A stretch of 59,265 bases of DNA, taken from contig CBDCWT010000028.1 in the NCBI GenBank assembly GCA_965223305.1, positions 1 to 59,265 on the forward strand, in the 5' to 3' direction. The translations under genes were made by a program, and so were the position numbers. This DNA is from CBDCWT01 sp965223305. Lineage in GTDB: Bacteria > Planctomycetota > Planctomycetia > Pirellulales > Pirellulaceae. Numbering within the stretch: position 1 is the stretch's first letter; each line of letters begins with the position of its first letter. Shown one piece after another: positions 35,276-44,489 of this stretch. The notes beneath the pieces are model-generated. The model searched no databases and was not told the origin of the DNA. It saw only the letters and a list, made by a program, of their open reading frames with translations.

Positions 35276-36307
35276 ATGATTGTCGTGATGGAAAAGGGTG
35301 CCACCCCAGAGCAGGTGAATCACATGATTGAACGTGTCGAAGGGCTAGGTTTGAAAGCCCATCCGATTGTCGGTACCGAACGAACGGTGATCGCCGCTGT
35401 CGGAGAGAAACGAGAGCATATGAAAGAGTCATTGGAGAGCGGACCTGGTGTCGCAGAGGTTGTGCCAATCTTGGCGCCCTACAAAGTCGCCAGCCGGGAA
35501 GTGAAGCCAGAACCGACGCAGGTTTGCGCAGGATCGTTATGCGTCGGAGACGGTTCGCTGGGAGTGATCGCCGGCCCCTGTTCGGTCGAGAGTGAAGAGC
35601 AAATAGTACAAACGGCCAAAGCAGTAAAGGCCGCTGGCGCTACAGCCCTGCGGGGCGGAGCGTTTAAGCCGCGGACCAGCCCTTATAGCTTCCAGGGGTT
35701 AAAGGAGCAGGGTTTGAAATTGCTGGCCCTGGCACGCGAAGAGACCGGGCTGGCCGTGGTGACCGAAGTGGTTTCCATCGATGATGTTCCACTGGTCGCA
35801 GAGTACGCCGACGCGCTACAGATCGGAGCTAGGAATATGCAGAACTACCGCCTGCTCGAGGCGGTCGGAAAAATTGAGCGACCGGTGCTGCTGAAACGGG
35901 GCCCCAGTGCCACCATGGACGAGCTGCTGTTGGCTGCCGAGTATATCCTGAACGAAGGAAACGCAAACGTCATGCTCTGCGAACGAGGTGTGCGGACATT
36001 CGAGTCGCACACCCGCTTTACGCTCCCGCTGGCCAGCGTCCCCTATCTGCACCACAAGACCCATCTGCCTGTGGTCGTTGACCCGAGCCACGGCACGGGC
36101 CACACCTACCTGGTTCCAGATATTGCCGCAGCGGCCGTGGCGGCCGGCGCTGATGGGCTCATCGTGGAGGTGCATCCTGATCCCGAGACGGCGCTTAGCG
36201 ACGGTTACCAGTCCCTGAATCTACAGCAATTTGAGAAGACGATGGAGAAATGTCGCCGCGTCGCCGAAGCGGTCGGAAAAGAGCTGCGAGCGCCGGGCAA
36301 CGGCTGA
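35276..36307 (+). CDS. aroF: 3-deoxy-7-phosphoheptulonate (DAHP) synthase, AroF type with N-terminal ACT-like domain
   Basis: Condenses phosphoenolpyruvate and erythrose 4-phosphate to DAHP, entry step of the shikimate pathway; cytoplasmic, metal-dependent. 343 residues from ATG 35276 (AAAGGAGA 8 bp upstream). Residues 1-70 (MIVVMEKGATPEQVNHMIER) form the ferredoxin-like regulatory domain of Thermotoga/Bacillus-type (I-beta) enzymes, where aromatic end products can bind. The barrel has VIAGPCSVES, LRGGAFKPRTSPYSFQG, LQIGARNMQN, VLLKRG and VVVDPSHGTGH, all family signatures. So control may be double: allosteric through the N-terminal domain and by the attenuator upstream. Confidence 0.95.
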   Translation: MIVVMEKGATPEQVNHMIERVEGLGLKAHPIVGTERTVIAAVGEKREHMKESLESGPGVAEVVPILAPYKVASREVKPEPTQVCAGSLCVGDGSLGVIAGPCSVESEEQIVQTAKAVKAAGATALRGGAFKPRTSPYSFQGLKEQGLKLLALAREETGLAVVTEVVSIDDVPLVAEYADALQIGARNMQNYRLLEAVGKIERPVLLKRGPSATMDELLLAAEYILNEGNANVMLCERGVRTFESHTRFTLPLASVPYLHHKTHLPVVVDPSHGTGHTYLVPDIAAAAVAAGADGLIVEVHPDPETALSDGYQSLNLQQFEKTMEKCRRVAEAVGKELRAPGNG

Positions 36308-36352
36308 GATGCACTGTTGTTCCGGGCGTCACGATTCGTCATTGGTGTTTAG

Positions 36353-36526
36353 CCCGGATTATTCATGAAGATCGTCGCGAGAGGTTGCAAGTACGTTCGT
36401 GGCAAGGAAGGCGAGCAATTCTTCCGCAGGCGTATTGAAGCAATACGTCGAGGGAGAATTGTGAAGCATGACGAAGCCACGGATGGACTTACGACCTCGC
36501 AGCAGATCGCTCATGAACAATTCGGG
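36353..36526. mobile_element. MITE copy B (174 bp)
   Basis: Same element as 32535 and 49697. TTAG flanks it on both sides (36349-36352, 36527-36530). In this copy one base of the right inverted repeat is changed (GAACAATTCGGG), which removes the stop of the internal ORF (ATG 36365). Confidence 0.9.
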
Positions 36527-36606
36527 TTAGACACTCCTCAGTCGTTAGACACGGTTTGTCTACCTGAGGCCGTGTCCCCACGAACGATCCGCGTCAGCGC
36601 CATGAT

Positions 36607-37524
36607 TCAAGTTCCGGCCACGTGTCGCAGTGCCGCCCAGGGACGGCCGTCCACCAATTCTTGGAAGGACTCCTCGTTGCGGACGAAGAATGCTCCCACG
36701 AAGGCTAACGCATTCAGTGAGATGGACCGAAAGCACTCCCGCCGGCGGGGGACGAGCAGCATCCAATACCTGGTGACCAGCAAGTTGTAGGGGCGGAGTG
36801 CCGAACCATCGAGCCGAAGTTCGCGGAGCTGACTCCAATAGGTCTGGTAGAGCGAACGGGCGGCTGCCGCGGGTCCGCTGTGACTCACTAGCTCGATGGC
36901 CGCCAGCCGGTGAGGGAATCGAAGCAAGTCGCTCTGCGCTGTCCCCCCACGGCTACCGGAAATCGCCAAAGCCGGCTCGAACAGTGGTTCGAGCGGTAAG
37001 CGTCCGCTCGACTCGCCCAAAGGCAGCGGAATCAACTGCAGATGTTTGTGCGGTTGGCTCGCCCCAGCGACCGTTCCCGCATTGAAAAATCCCAAACTGT
37101 CATATTCCATTAGGCAACTGGCCAACGCCGCGAAATCGCTCTCCGCCAAGGGGCTTGTCTGGTCTTCAAACTCTCGGGTGACAATCAGCAGATGATCCTC
37201 AACCACGTTGTACTTGTTCAAGAGGCAAACGTGGTCCGTTCCGATATCGCCCACATAGAGCTCAGGTTCATAAGGCAAAAACGGATTCTCCGTCTGCGAA
37301 GAGCGAGGCTTCTCGGCCAGGCGCTTCGCGACCGTCACCAAAAACCGGGTGCCGTCCTCATCGATTTCTCGAAGTTCCGTGGCAATCGGCCGCCGCGCGC
37401 CACTTCGCAGGGCCTCTCGAGCGACTTCCCGAGCCTGCTGTCTAAGCGTACCTGGGCGAAATGCAGTCACCGGCTGGAGTACTCGCAACTTGGATGCAAG
37501 CGGTTGCCTAGGGAACGAGTCCAA
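36607..37524 (-). CDS. Ap4A phosphorylase / ATP adenylyltransferase (HIT-like)
   Basis: Predicted to split diadenosine tetraphosphate with phosphate to ATP and ADP. 305 residues. YEPELYVGDIGTDHVCLLNK and VEDHLLIVTREFEDQTSPL are typical of the family N-domain; the catalytic histidine motif is ASQPHKHLQLIPLP (HxHxQ, around residue 160). The C-terminal YNLLVTRYWMLLVPRRRE matches the ApaA-type C-domain. The frame starts at a TTG (37524) or perhaps CTG one codon before; no ATG lies upstream before a stop. It ends 80 bp from MITE copy B. Confidence 0.88.
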   Translation of the reverse strand: MDSFPRQPLASKLRVLQPVTAFRPGTLRQQAREVAREALRSGARRPIATELREIDEDGTRFLVTVAKRLAEKPRSSQTENPFLPYEPELYVGDIGTDHVCLLNKYNVVEDHLLIVTREFEDQTSPLAESDFAALASCLMEYDSLGFFNAGTVAGASQPHKHLQLIPLPLGESSGRLPLEPLFEPALAISGSRGGTAQSDLLRFPHRLAAIELVSHSGPAAAARSLYQTYWSQLRELRLDGSALRPYNLLVTRYWMLLVPRRRECFRSISLNALAFVGAFFVRNEESFQELVDGRPWAALRHVAGT

Positions 37525-37564
37525 CAGGCGTCGCTCGACCGTCTATGACCGGTGTCGGGGCAAG

Positions 37565-39613
37565 CTAAGGTGACATCCATCGGTTGAGCTCCTCGAGCGC
37601 CGCTTCGTCGGCGACTACGAATAGCGCCCCACTCTTCGAGTCAATGCTGAGCAGCACGGGCGAGGCGGCTCCTACAGACGTTTCGAGCTGTGCTCGCAGC
37701 TGACCGACCGCCTGCTCCGCATCCATGCCGCCTCGCCTCCATTGATCGGCAGCGTAGAACCTCAGTACCTTGCGGCCGGCCAACCGATCACGGCTGGCGA
37801 GCTGAAAGACCGCGTCGTCGACAACACGGAACCCCAGCTCCATGGGAGACAGCAGCTGCGCGAGCGCCGCTCCGAAAGGCTGCTCGTTGGCCGTGAACGT
37901 CAACTCGGTCTCGGGAGTCCATCCCTCACCGATCAGTGACTGCCAATCGACTAGCAGCCGGACTCCCGCCACCTTTTCCATGTGCCGCAGGATCCGCGTC
38001 AGCCGGGTCGGCGCCAGAAATGTCAAGGTGATCTTGTGGTCGAGCCGCGCGCCGGCTAGTTCGTGGAGCACGTTCCAGTCGACGTAACGTACGTCATATC
38101 TGCTGCGCGTCGGCAGGCCACGGGCGAGCCGCAGCTGCTCGCAGCAAAAGAGCACCTCGAACAGCACTGTGTCGGTATTGCGCACCACTAGCGAGGAACC
38201 GCGCGGTTCAATCGTCCCGGTCCCACCAGCAACCCGCCAAGTTTCTGGAGAGATGAGGGAAGTGATCCAGTTCCCGAGTTCCTTCAGTTGTAGTTCGTCC
38301 CCAGCGGCGAGGTCTCCGACCTCGAATGTGACTTCGCGAAAGTCGTCGAGTGGACGGCGTACCACCAGCTGGTCGTTTAACCGCTCATACCCGAGTCCCA
38401 ACGGGGTGAGTGCGTTGGCCAATATCTCGGCAACGCTGGCATCCTGCAGGTGGCCAGCGACCGGAGTATCCGGGCTGAGACCCAACCAGATCAGGCTCTC
38501 TGGATGCACGGTGATCGGCACCGTGCTGAACTCACTGACGAATCGCAAGAAGTCGATCAAGGGTGTCTTCTCGTATTCGATCTCAGGAATGCGATCTGCA
38601 AGCCGTTGCGGCACATCAACCGATCGAGGCCTGGGACGCATCAGCACAGGCACTGCGTCCGGGTCAACTTCATCCGCGACAGGCACCGCCGCTGGCGGTG
38701 TGGCGTCCGCAACTCTGCCATCATCCCGGTCATGCAAGAGTGCTTCGACGTCACGGAGCATCTTGGAGAGAGAGTTCGCTCCCGTCATCCGGTCGGCTGC
38801 GGTTTCCTCGGACGTTTCTGCGGAGCGAAAATCTGGAGTGTCCTCGACATCTGCTGGAACCTCGCTCACGAGAGCGGGTGGCGATGGTTCGGCGGCCTCG
38901 GGCTCCATCCAGTCGGGCGCAGCGAGAGTGTCGCCAGCTTCTTCGGCCACGGAATCTGTCGAGTCGGGCTCGGCCCGCGCCGGTGTTGCCACGGTGTCGG
39001 CCGTTGATTCGTCCACCGAGTTGGTGCTCCTGTCCACAAGTGGCGCGGAGGGGGACAAGTCGGTGTCTTCCCAGCTTGGAGGAGCCGGTTGGCTGGGGGC
39101 TTCAGTTGTCGCGGATTGCTCCAGGACGGGGGTTGTGATGACAGGCTGGACGGCCGTGTCGACCGGAGTATGTTCGTCGACTAGCGGATCGTCGTTGAAT
39201 TGCGCCGCCACGAGTCCGAGTAGGCCCACCGCAAGCAACACGCCGACCACGGCGGCGAGTATGATTTGGAGCCAGCCTCTCCAGGCACGCGACTTGGCGG
39301 AAACCCAATCATCCGTGGGTAAGACCGTGGTGAGTGGCACCGGAGCATCCGGTAGTCCGTCGGTTTCAGCTGAAGGACTGTCCGGGGGCAATGACGGTGG
39401 TGCAGGAAGCGGGGAAACGGTAGACGTCTCCTCTACTCCGGGGGCCTCGTCACTCTGTGTGGCTCCCGGAGCACTGACCAAGACCATGCTCCCACATTTT
39501 GGGCAGGTCAAGATCTGTCCGACTACGGACGGATCGCGGACCTTCAGCTTCGCTTGGCAAGTCGTGCATGAAATTGAGAAGGGTTCCACGTCTTTTTGGT
39601 CCACCCTAGCCAA
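37565..39613 (-). CDS. Membrane-anchored hypothetical with N-terminal zinc ribbon
   Basis: Function unknown, 682 residues. The N-terminus has a zinc ribbon (CTTCQAKLKV and LTCPKCGSMVLV), common at the start of planctomycete membrane proteins. After a Pro/Ser-rich linker comes one span (LQIILAAVVGVLLAVGLLGLVAA, about 116-138). Residues 140-300 are acidic and low-complexity, probably extended. The C-terminal 370 residues are folded: PEIEYEKTPLIDFLRFVSEF and LQDASVAEILANALTPLGLG resemble STN-like secretin/TonB plug repeats, with a second similar unit near 540-620. The start is TTG 39613, with GTG 39604 possible. Likely co-transcribed with the gene 54 bp upstream. Confidence 0.7.
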   Translation of the reverse strand: MARVDQKDVEPFSISCTTCQAKLKVRDPSVVGQILTCPKCGSMVLVSAPGATQSDEAPGVEETSTVSPLPAPPSLPPDSPSAETDGLPDAPVPLTTVLPTDDWVSAKSRAWRGWLQIILAAVVGVLLAVGLLGLVAAQFNDDPLVDEHTPVDTAVQPVITTPVLEQSATTEAPSQPAPPSWEDTDLSPSAPLVDRSTNSVDESTADTVATPARAEPDSTDSVAEEAGDTLAAPDWMEPEAAEPSPPALVSEVPADVEDTPDFRSAETSEETAADRMTGANSLSKMLRDVEALLHDRDDGRVADATPPAAVPVADEVDPDAVPVLMRPRPRSVDVPQRLADRIPEIEYEKTPLIDFLRFVSEFSTVPITVHPESLIWLGLSPDTPVAGHLQDASVAEILANALTPLGLGYERLNDQLVVRRPLDDFREVTFEVGDLAAGDELQLKELGNWITSLISPETWRVAGGTGTIEPRGSSLVVRNTDTVLFEVLFCCEQLRLARGLPTRSRYDVRYVDWNVLHELAGARLDHKITLTFLAPTRLTRILRHMEKVAGVRLLVDWQSLIGEGWTPETELTFTANEQPFGAALAQLLSPMELGFRVVDDAVFQLASRDRLAGRKVLRFYAADQWRRGGMDAEQAVGQLRAQLETSVGAASPVLLSIDSKSGALFVVADEAALEELNRWMSP

Positions 39614-39667
39614 GGAGATTCATGAAGTGGTCAGCTTTGAAATGGCGCTTTACCTGTCATCCTACAC

Positions 39668-41722
39668 TCATTCGGCCCGGAAGACTTCTGGTAGCACATA
39701 CTTCTGCTTAGCAATCTGCCGAACCGTGATCCAAATTGCCTGTTCGCCAGGCGTTTCGGGATTGGCACCGATTGCCCAGACCAGCTTCTGATCGCTGTCG
39801 GACAGTTTTTCGACTGGGACAGGGTTTGCCTCTCGGACCAGTGCATTCAAGATTTGCGCCAGCGTTTTTTCTCGCTGGAGGAAGTTACGTATTTGCTGAT
39901 TCCGTGTGATCCCCTCGCGTTGGAGGTCTCCTCCAGCGATCCTGATTTCGAAGCGAAACGGCAAGTCACGATGGAGGGCCAGAAACTCCCGCTCGACAGC
40001 CTGGACAGCGAACTCCAGGGACTCTTGGTCGAAGGAGATGGACAACTTGGCGGTCAGCGCCTGCTCAATCGTGTCGGGGCGGCGTGCCTCGGGCGGCGCC
40101 GTGTGCGACGCGCGGGCCTGGTCAGACGCCAGCAGCATCTCGGCGCCAAACACAAGATTGTGGGGCGCCGCCGGAGGCAGGGCGGCGTTCAAGACCACGG
40201 TCCCGCCTTCAACCCCTACCCGAGTCTGTTGACGGAGGAAACGGACCATCGCTGGATAGCGGAGAGCGACCGATTGCCAGTAAGGATCGGGATTGAGATC
40301 AGCGATATGAACATCGACAGCATCCACCAGCTGTACCAAACGCGCTTGTAACTTTGTCGCTAGCTCGAGTTGTCCGATCGCGACATCTCCCGTCACTCTC
40401 ATTTCCAGGAAAGACAGACTCTCGGCGAAGTGGAGGCTAAGGAACCCCGCCGTCAGGCCGTCCCCCAGAAAACGCTCGATCTGTTCCAAGGCCCGTCTCC
40501 GTCTGCCCGCAAACAAAGGCAGTCCATCAGTGAGTAGGAAGTTCGGCGCGAAAAGCAGGTTCAAATGTCGCGATTCGTCAGAGTTGCTGAGGAGCTTCGC
40601 CATATCCCGCCGTAGCAAGGGGGCAGCTAGATCTGAATCGGCGAGATTTGTGATCTCTCGTTCATGCCCCATCACGAACCGGCGATCCCCGTCCGGTGGA
40701 ATCAAGTATGCCCATTCGGGACCGGCATAGTAGACAGCGCCATTCGCCGTTCGTTTCTTGGGATCTCCCCAGCTGCGCAGTCGTTCGTGCGAGCTCAGTG
40801 GGGAGCGGGACTGGATGACGGCAGCCACTCGGGGAAACTGCCCCTGATTGCCGTAGAGCCCCACGACGACCTGCTCGATTTCCTCAGCAGTCAATCCGCT
40901 GGCGGCTTCCCAGCGGGCGTAGTGGTGTTGGAAGTCCGGACCCAGCGCTCGCAAGACCCGCCGCCCCTCTTCGTTGTGCGCGAGCTGTGACAGCCGGGCG
41001 ATCAAGATGATCTGAGCTCCAGCCGGCAACAGGCGGAGCTGGACCGCCTGGCCATTCGTCGGAGATGCCCAGAGCAGATTGCTGTCGTCTGGCGGCTCGG
41101 TCGTCTGTTGGTGGCCACCGGTGCTCTGTCCGGAGGACTCCGGCGGTCCAGGGGTTGCCTGTTGAGGATGGTGGCTCCCAGCTCTGCTGGGGAGACGGCT
41201 CAGCGCGAGGCCTACCAGGCTGATGGCCAACGTGGCGGCGGCCAGCGCTGTTCCCACGATTACCAAGGTCGAGCTGCGTTTGGTTTTCGCCCGCGAATAC
41301 GCTGGACGCAGTTTCGCGTCCTTCGGCACATCACCAACCGTGCAGTTGAGGCTCGTGGGCCGATCAGTTTGTCTCGGGTGGACAGTCGGGGTCGGAGCTG
41401 CGTCGGGCCGTGACGTTGCTGCATCGGTGCGGGGCGGCTTGCCCGGCCTCGCGCCGCCCGCGACCGGTGGCGGAGTTGGCACCGAACCAGTTCGAGCGGG
41501 TCGATCGTCTGCGGAGGACGGGAAGCTCTGCTTTAGAACTTCCGCATGATCGGAACTGAAGACTTGTTGCGCGACTAGCCAGTTCAGGAGTGAATCGCCA
41601 TCGTCGTTTTGTTGATCGCTGCGCGATCGCTCGTACTGCGCGCTTAGCAGTTGACATTGTTGCTCTGTCAGCAGCCGGCTCTGGGCGATGAGCTTCCAGC
41701 AATCGGCGGTGGAAATCGGCAT
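39668..41722 (-). CDS. Large hypothetical membrane protein
   Basis: Not recognised, 684 residues. Residues 1-70 (MPISTADCWKLIAQSRLLTE, NWLVAQQVFSSDHAEVLKQ) form a small helical domain that also begins many planctomycete signalling proteins. A Pro/Ala-rich linker is followed by one span (STLVIVGTALAAATLAISLVGLAL, about 150-173). The outer part of about 500 residues contains regular alpha/beta sequence (VVVGLYGNQGQFPRVAAVI, GAVYYAGPEWAYLIPPDGD, TAGFLSLHFAESLSFLEMRV). Near the end there is a stretch LSISFDQESLEFAVQAVERE that resembles the STN-like unit of the downstream protein. The pair may work together at the cell envelope. Confidence 0.68.
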   Translation of the reverse strand: MPISTADCWKLIAQSRLLTEQQCQLLSAQYERSRSDQQNDDGDSLLNWLVAQQVFSSDHAEVLKQSFPSSADDRPARTGSVPTPPPVAGGARPGKPPRTDAATSRPDAAPTPTVHPRQTDRPTSLNCTVGDVPKDAKLRPAYSRAKTKRSSTLVIVGTALAAATLAISLVGLALSRLPSRAGSHHPQQATPGPPESSGQSTGGHQQTTEPPDDSNLLWASPTNGQAVQLRLLPAGAQIILIARLSQLAHNEEGRRVLRALGPDFQHHYARWEAASGLTAEEIEQVVVGLYGNQGQFPRVAAVIQSRSPLSSHERLRSWGDPKKRTANGAVYYAGPEWAYLIPPDGDRRFVMGHEREITNLADSDLAAPLLRRDMAKLLSNSDESRHLNLLFAPNFLLTDGLPLFAGRRRRALEQIERFLGDGLTAGFLSLHFAESLSFLEMRVTGDVAIGQLELATKLQARLVQLVDAVDVHIADLNPDPYWQSVALRYPAMVRFLRQQTRVGVEGGTVVLNAALPPAAPHNLVFGAEMLLASDQARASHTAPPEARRPDTIEQALTAKLSISFDQESLEFAVQAVEREFLALHRDLPFRFEIRIAGGDLQREGITRNQQIRNFLQREKTLAQILNALVREANPVPVEKLSDSDQKLVWAIGANPETPGEQAIWITVRQIAKQKYVLPEVFRAE

Positions 41723-42077
41723 GGCACTATTCTAGCCCGGATGATCTGTTGCCGAAGCATCGCCATCGCGAGGTTACTTCTCGGATGAGCTGCCAGTTCG
41801 CGTTCTTCTCAAGAGCAGGCGTGCGCCGAGATCACCTCGCCACGGGCTTTCTGACTGTTTCGAAAAAAACGACGGTAACGGACACGGCTACCGATTTGGT
41901 GGTGTCCCAGCCGCTGTGGTTCGTCTGATCGATGCGGTCAGTTCCTTCGACAACTGCTCGGATGTTCAGCAGATTGCTAAATGAGCGAAAACCTGTTTTA
42001 TAATAGCAGTAACGGAGTGCTAGCGTACTCAGCAGGAGCGCGTACCGACAGCCGGCCTCCGCCCCAATCCGATTGCC
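41723..42077 (+). promoter_or_regulatory. Divergent intergenic region with candidate ku promoter
   Basis: 355 bp between divergent genes, no gene seen. The best promoter-like match is TATAAT at 41999-42004 with TTGCTA at 41974-41979; the 19-bp spacing is longer than ideal. The 5' leader of ku would be about 65 nt. The region around it is AT-richer than the neighbourhood. Confidence 0.4.
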
Positions 42078-43034
42078 ATGGCACCTCGTGCAAGCTGGAA
42101 GGGATTCCTCAACCTGAGTCTTGTCTCCGTTCCCGTCAAAGCGTATTCGTCCTCGAATTCCGGCAGCCAAATCCGGCTGAATCAACTCTGCTCGACGTGC
42201 AACAGCCGCATTCGGCAGAAGATTGTCTGCCCTGCCTGCGGCGACGTCGAGAGAAGCGAGGTCGTCAAAGGCTACGAGTACGCCAAGGATCAGTACGTCG
42301 TCATCGATCTCGACGAGCTTGAGAAGCTGCGTGCGGCGGACGAAGGCAAGGCCATCAAGATTGACACGTTCGTATCGCCCGACCACGTGGACCCGATTCA
42401 CTTTTCGGAGAGCAGCTACTACCTGCTGCCCGACGGTGCGGCAGGGCAAAAACCTTACACCCTGCTCCACAAAACGATGTCGGAGAAGGACCTAAATTGC
42501 GTTGCAACGGTCGTGTTGCACAACAAAGAGCAGCTCGTCCTGGTGCGACCGATGGATGACTTGCTCTGTATGACTGTGCTTCGTTACGCAAATCAGGTTA
42601 AGTCGACAACCGCCTTTGAGGACGAACGGATTGAGGCAGAGGTCAGTGATTCGGAATACCAGCTGGCCGCGACCTTGATCGCCGAGACGACCTCCAAGAA
42701 GTTTGACCTCGCCGCCTATCACGACGAGTACACCAAGCGGTTGACGAAGATCATCGAAGCAAAGGTCGCTGGTGAAGAAGTTGTCGAGGCACCTGCTGCC
42801 GATTCACCGAGCGTCATCAATCTGATGGATGCACTCAAGGCCAGCGTCGCGAAAGCACAACAGACCAAACCTCCGAAGGCAACCACCAAGTCACGGAAGA
42901 AGACTCCGGCGGCCAAGCAGCGAGCCTCGGAGCCCAAGAAGGCAAGCAAGAAATCGAGCGCAGCCCTTGCCGAGAGCCTGTCGACTCCCAGCAAGCGGAA
43001 AAAGGGTACATCGCGCAAAAAGAAAACCGGCTGA
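42078..43034 (+). CDS. ku: Ku protein (non-homologous end joining)
   Basis: Homodimeric ring protein that binds broken DNA ends and recruits LigD. 318 residues. The N-terminus MAPRASWKGFLNLSLVSVPV matches the bacterial Ku opening (xRxxWKGxLxLxLVxxPV). RLNQLCSTCNSRIRQKIVCP includes a CxxC...CxxC zinc ribbon (LCSTC, VCPAC) that is not in every bacterial Ku. Core motifs YVVIDLDELEKL, YYLLPDG, LLHKTMSE and MTVLRYANQV are present. The last 75 residues are Lys/Ser/Ala-rich, a DNA-binding tail as seen in other Ku proteins. It heads the operon with ligase and LigD. Confidence 0.95.
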   Translation: MAPRASWKGFLNLSLVSVPVKAYSSSNSGSQIRLNQLCSTCNSRIRQKIVCPACGDVERSEVVKGYEYAKDQYVVIDLDELEKLRAADEGKAIKIDTFVSPDHVDPIHFSESSYYLLPDGAAGQKPYTLLHKTMSEKDLNCVATVVLHNKEQLVLVRPMDDLLCMTVLRYANQVKSTTAFEDERIEAEVSDSEYQLAATLIAETTSKKFDLAAYHDEYTKRLTKIIEAKVAGEEVVEAPAADSPSVINLMDALKASVAKAQQTKPPKATTKSRKKTPAAKQRASEPKKASKKSSAALAESLSTPSKRKKGTSRKKKTG

Positions 43035-43123
43035 ACGAGTACTGTCCCGCCGATCGCGACTTTCCAATACGCTGGTCCGGGAGGACCGCGGGCGCGAAGG
43101 CTTGCACCCAACCCGAGTCGGAG

Positions 43124-44032
43124 ATGATCGGCCAACTCCCCGAATTCGTCAAACCAATGCTGGCCAGGACCGGTGAACCGTTTGACTCCGACGAGCACCT
43201 CTTCGAGATCAAGTGGGACGGTTTGCGAACCGCCGTCTATGTGAGCGGCGGGGCCTATCAGCTGCGAAACCGCCGTGGGACAGACGTCACCCATCGTTAC
43301 CCCGAGTTCCACTGCTTCGAGTCGCTGCCCGAGGGGACGATCTTGGATGGTGAGGTGGTCGTTTTGGACCAGCAAGGTAAGCCGAATTTTCGCCGCGCTC
43401 TGCAACGCGAGCAGGCACAGTCGACGCAAAGGGTGCGTGCCGCGGCCCGGTCGGCGCCGGCGATCTTTGTCGCATTCGACCAACTGTTCGAGGACTACGA
43501 ACCGCTGATTAGCGCGCCGTTGCGGGACCGCCGTCAGGTGTTGTTAGAAACCGTTCAGCAGTTTGGTGACCCGGTGATGATCGCGTCGGACGGCGTGATT
43601 GGGCCCGGCAAAGCTTTCTTCCAAGAGGTTGTTGCCAAGCAATTGGAAGGGCTCGTTGCCAAGCACCTTGATAGTCGCTATCTGGCCGGTGCCCGAAGCG
43701 ATGCCTGGATCAAGATACGCAAGCGCGACTCGGTTCTGTGTGCCATCGTCGGGTATATCCCGAAAGGCGATGATTTCGAGAGCTTGGTCCTGGCGTCCGA
43801 CCACGCTGGGGACCTGCAGCTGGTGGGCAGGGTTGGCAATGGATTCGATTCCACGTTGAGGAAGCAACTGATCGAGTTATTCCGGTCGCAGCATTGCGAC
43901 CAGCCGCTGATTCCCTGCGGCGAAAAAGCGCAGTGGCTCAACGCTGGACTCTATTGCTCGGTGACCTTTCTGGAGTGGACTGACGACGGCCAGCTGCGAG
44001 AGCCGGTATTCGAAAGATTGGTATCAGCATAG
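43124..44032 (+). CDS. ATP-dependent DNA ligase, stand-alone (LigD-LIG type)
   Basis: Seals nicks after end processing. 302 residues consisting of the adenylation and OB domains only. All catalytic motifs are intact: motif I LFEIKWDGLR with Lys30, motif III TILDGEVVVLD, motif IV KQLEGLVAKHLDSRY and motif V DAWIKIRKRD. The OB part includes LQLVGRVGNGFDSTL and FLEWTDDGQLREPVFERL. It starts 89 bp after ku. Its presence as a separate gene matters since the ligase domain within the LigD protein downstream is degenerate; this enzyme probably supplies the sealing activity for the pathway. Confidence 0.93.
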   Translation: MIGQLPEFVKPMLARTGEPFDSDEHLFEIKWDGLRTAVYVSGGAYQLRNRRGTDVTHRYPEFHCFESLPEGTILDGEVVVLDQQGKPNFRRALQREQAQSTQRVRAAARSAPAIFVAFDQLFEDYEPLISAPLRDRRQVLLETVQQFGDPVMIASDGVIGPGKAFFQEVVAKQLEGLVAKHLDSRYLAGARSDAWIKIRKRDSVLCAIVGYIPKGDDFESLVLASDHAGDLQLVGRVGNGFDSTLRKQLIELFRSQHCDQPLIPCGEKAQWLNAGLYCSVTFLEWTDDGQLREPVFERLVSA

Positions 44033-44084
44033 AAACTGGCGAGCGGTAACGACCAAACGAGTCGAGAAACGAAGGGAAAGACAA

Positions 44085-44474
44085 ATGACGGGTGCTGCGC
44101 AACCAAGTCGGGTTCCCGAAGAAAGAGGTCACGGCGCGGCGCACCTGATGACCGAAGCCCTGACCGACCGGGCCACGCTGCGGGCCGAGCTGGAACGACT
44201 GGATACGAGAATCCGAGAAGCAGTGGCGCGCGGCGCCGATCACTTTTTTTTCCCTTGGGCAACGGCAGACGGGCGAGAAGCCGATGTCTGTGTCTACTAC
44301 GAGCTGAAGCAAGCTGGCCTGGCGGTCTTGGCCGGTGAAGTCAAGCAAATAGATAGCCGCCGGCCGACGACCCGCGAGCGGCTGAGTTACGAGCGACAGT
44401 TCATGTGCGATATGGATGCGGCCGGGGAAACTTGGGAAGAGGTCGCCAGCTATATCTGGGAAAAGGCCAACTAG
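44085..44474 (+). CDS. Unknown small protein in the end-joining operon
   Basis: Not recognised. 129 residues with AAGGGAAAG just upstream of the ATG. A helical segment (TDRATLRAELERLDTRIREA) precedes a predicted strand region (DHFFFPWATADGREADVCVY) and a helical end (ERLSYERQFMCDMDAAGE, WEEVASYIWEKAN). It lies 52 bp after the ligase and 15 bp before ligD, all on one strand, so it belongs to the transcript. No nuclease or primase motif is evident. It could be an adaptor or an unrelated passenger. Confidence 0.7.
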   Translation: MTGAAQPSRVPEERGHGAAHLMTEALTDRATLRAELERLDTRIREAVARGADHFFFPWATADGREADVCVYYELKQAGLAVLAGEVKQIDSRRPTTRERLSYERQFMCDMDAAGETWEEVASYIWEKAN

Positions 44475-44489
44475 CGGGCGCGCAGTAGT

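Noticed and set aside
36365..36790. Plus-strand frame of 141 codons starting in MITE copy B
   Set aside because: It arises because the MITE ORF has lost its stop and runs into the antisense of the Ap4A phosphorylase gene; only the MITE part is worth noting.
38169..39791. Plus-strand frame of 540 codons
   Set aside because: Antisense shadow of the zinc-ribbon membrane protein; Ser/Thr-rich translation is an artefact of its acidic low-complexity region.
41832..42470. Minus-strand frame of 212 codons over the ku start
   Set aside because: Antisense to the clearly identified Ku protein.
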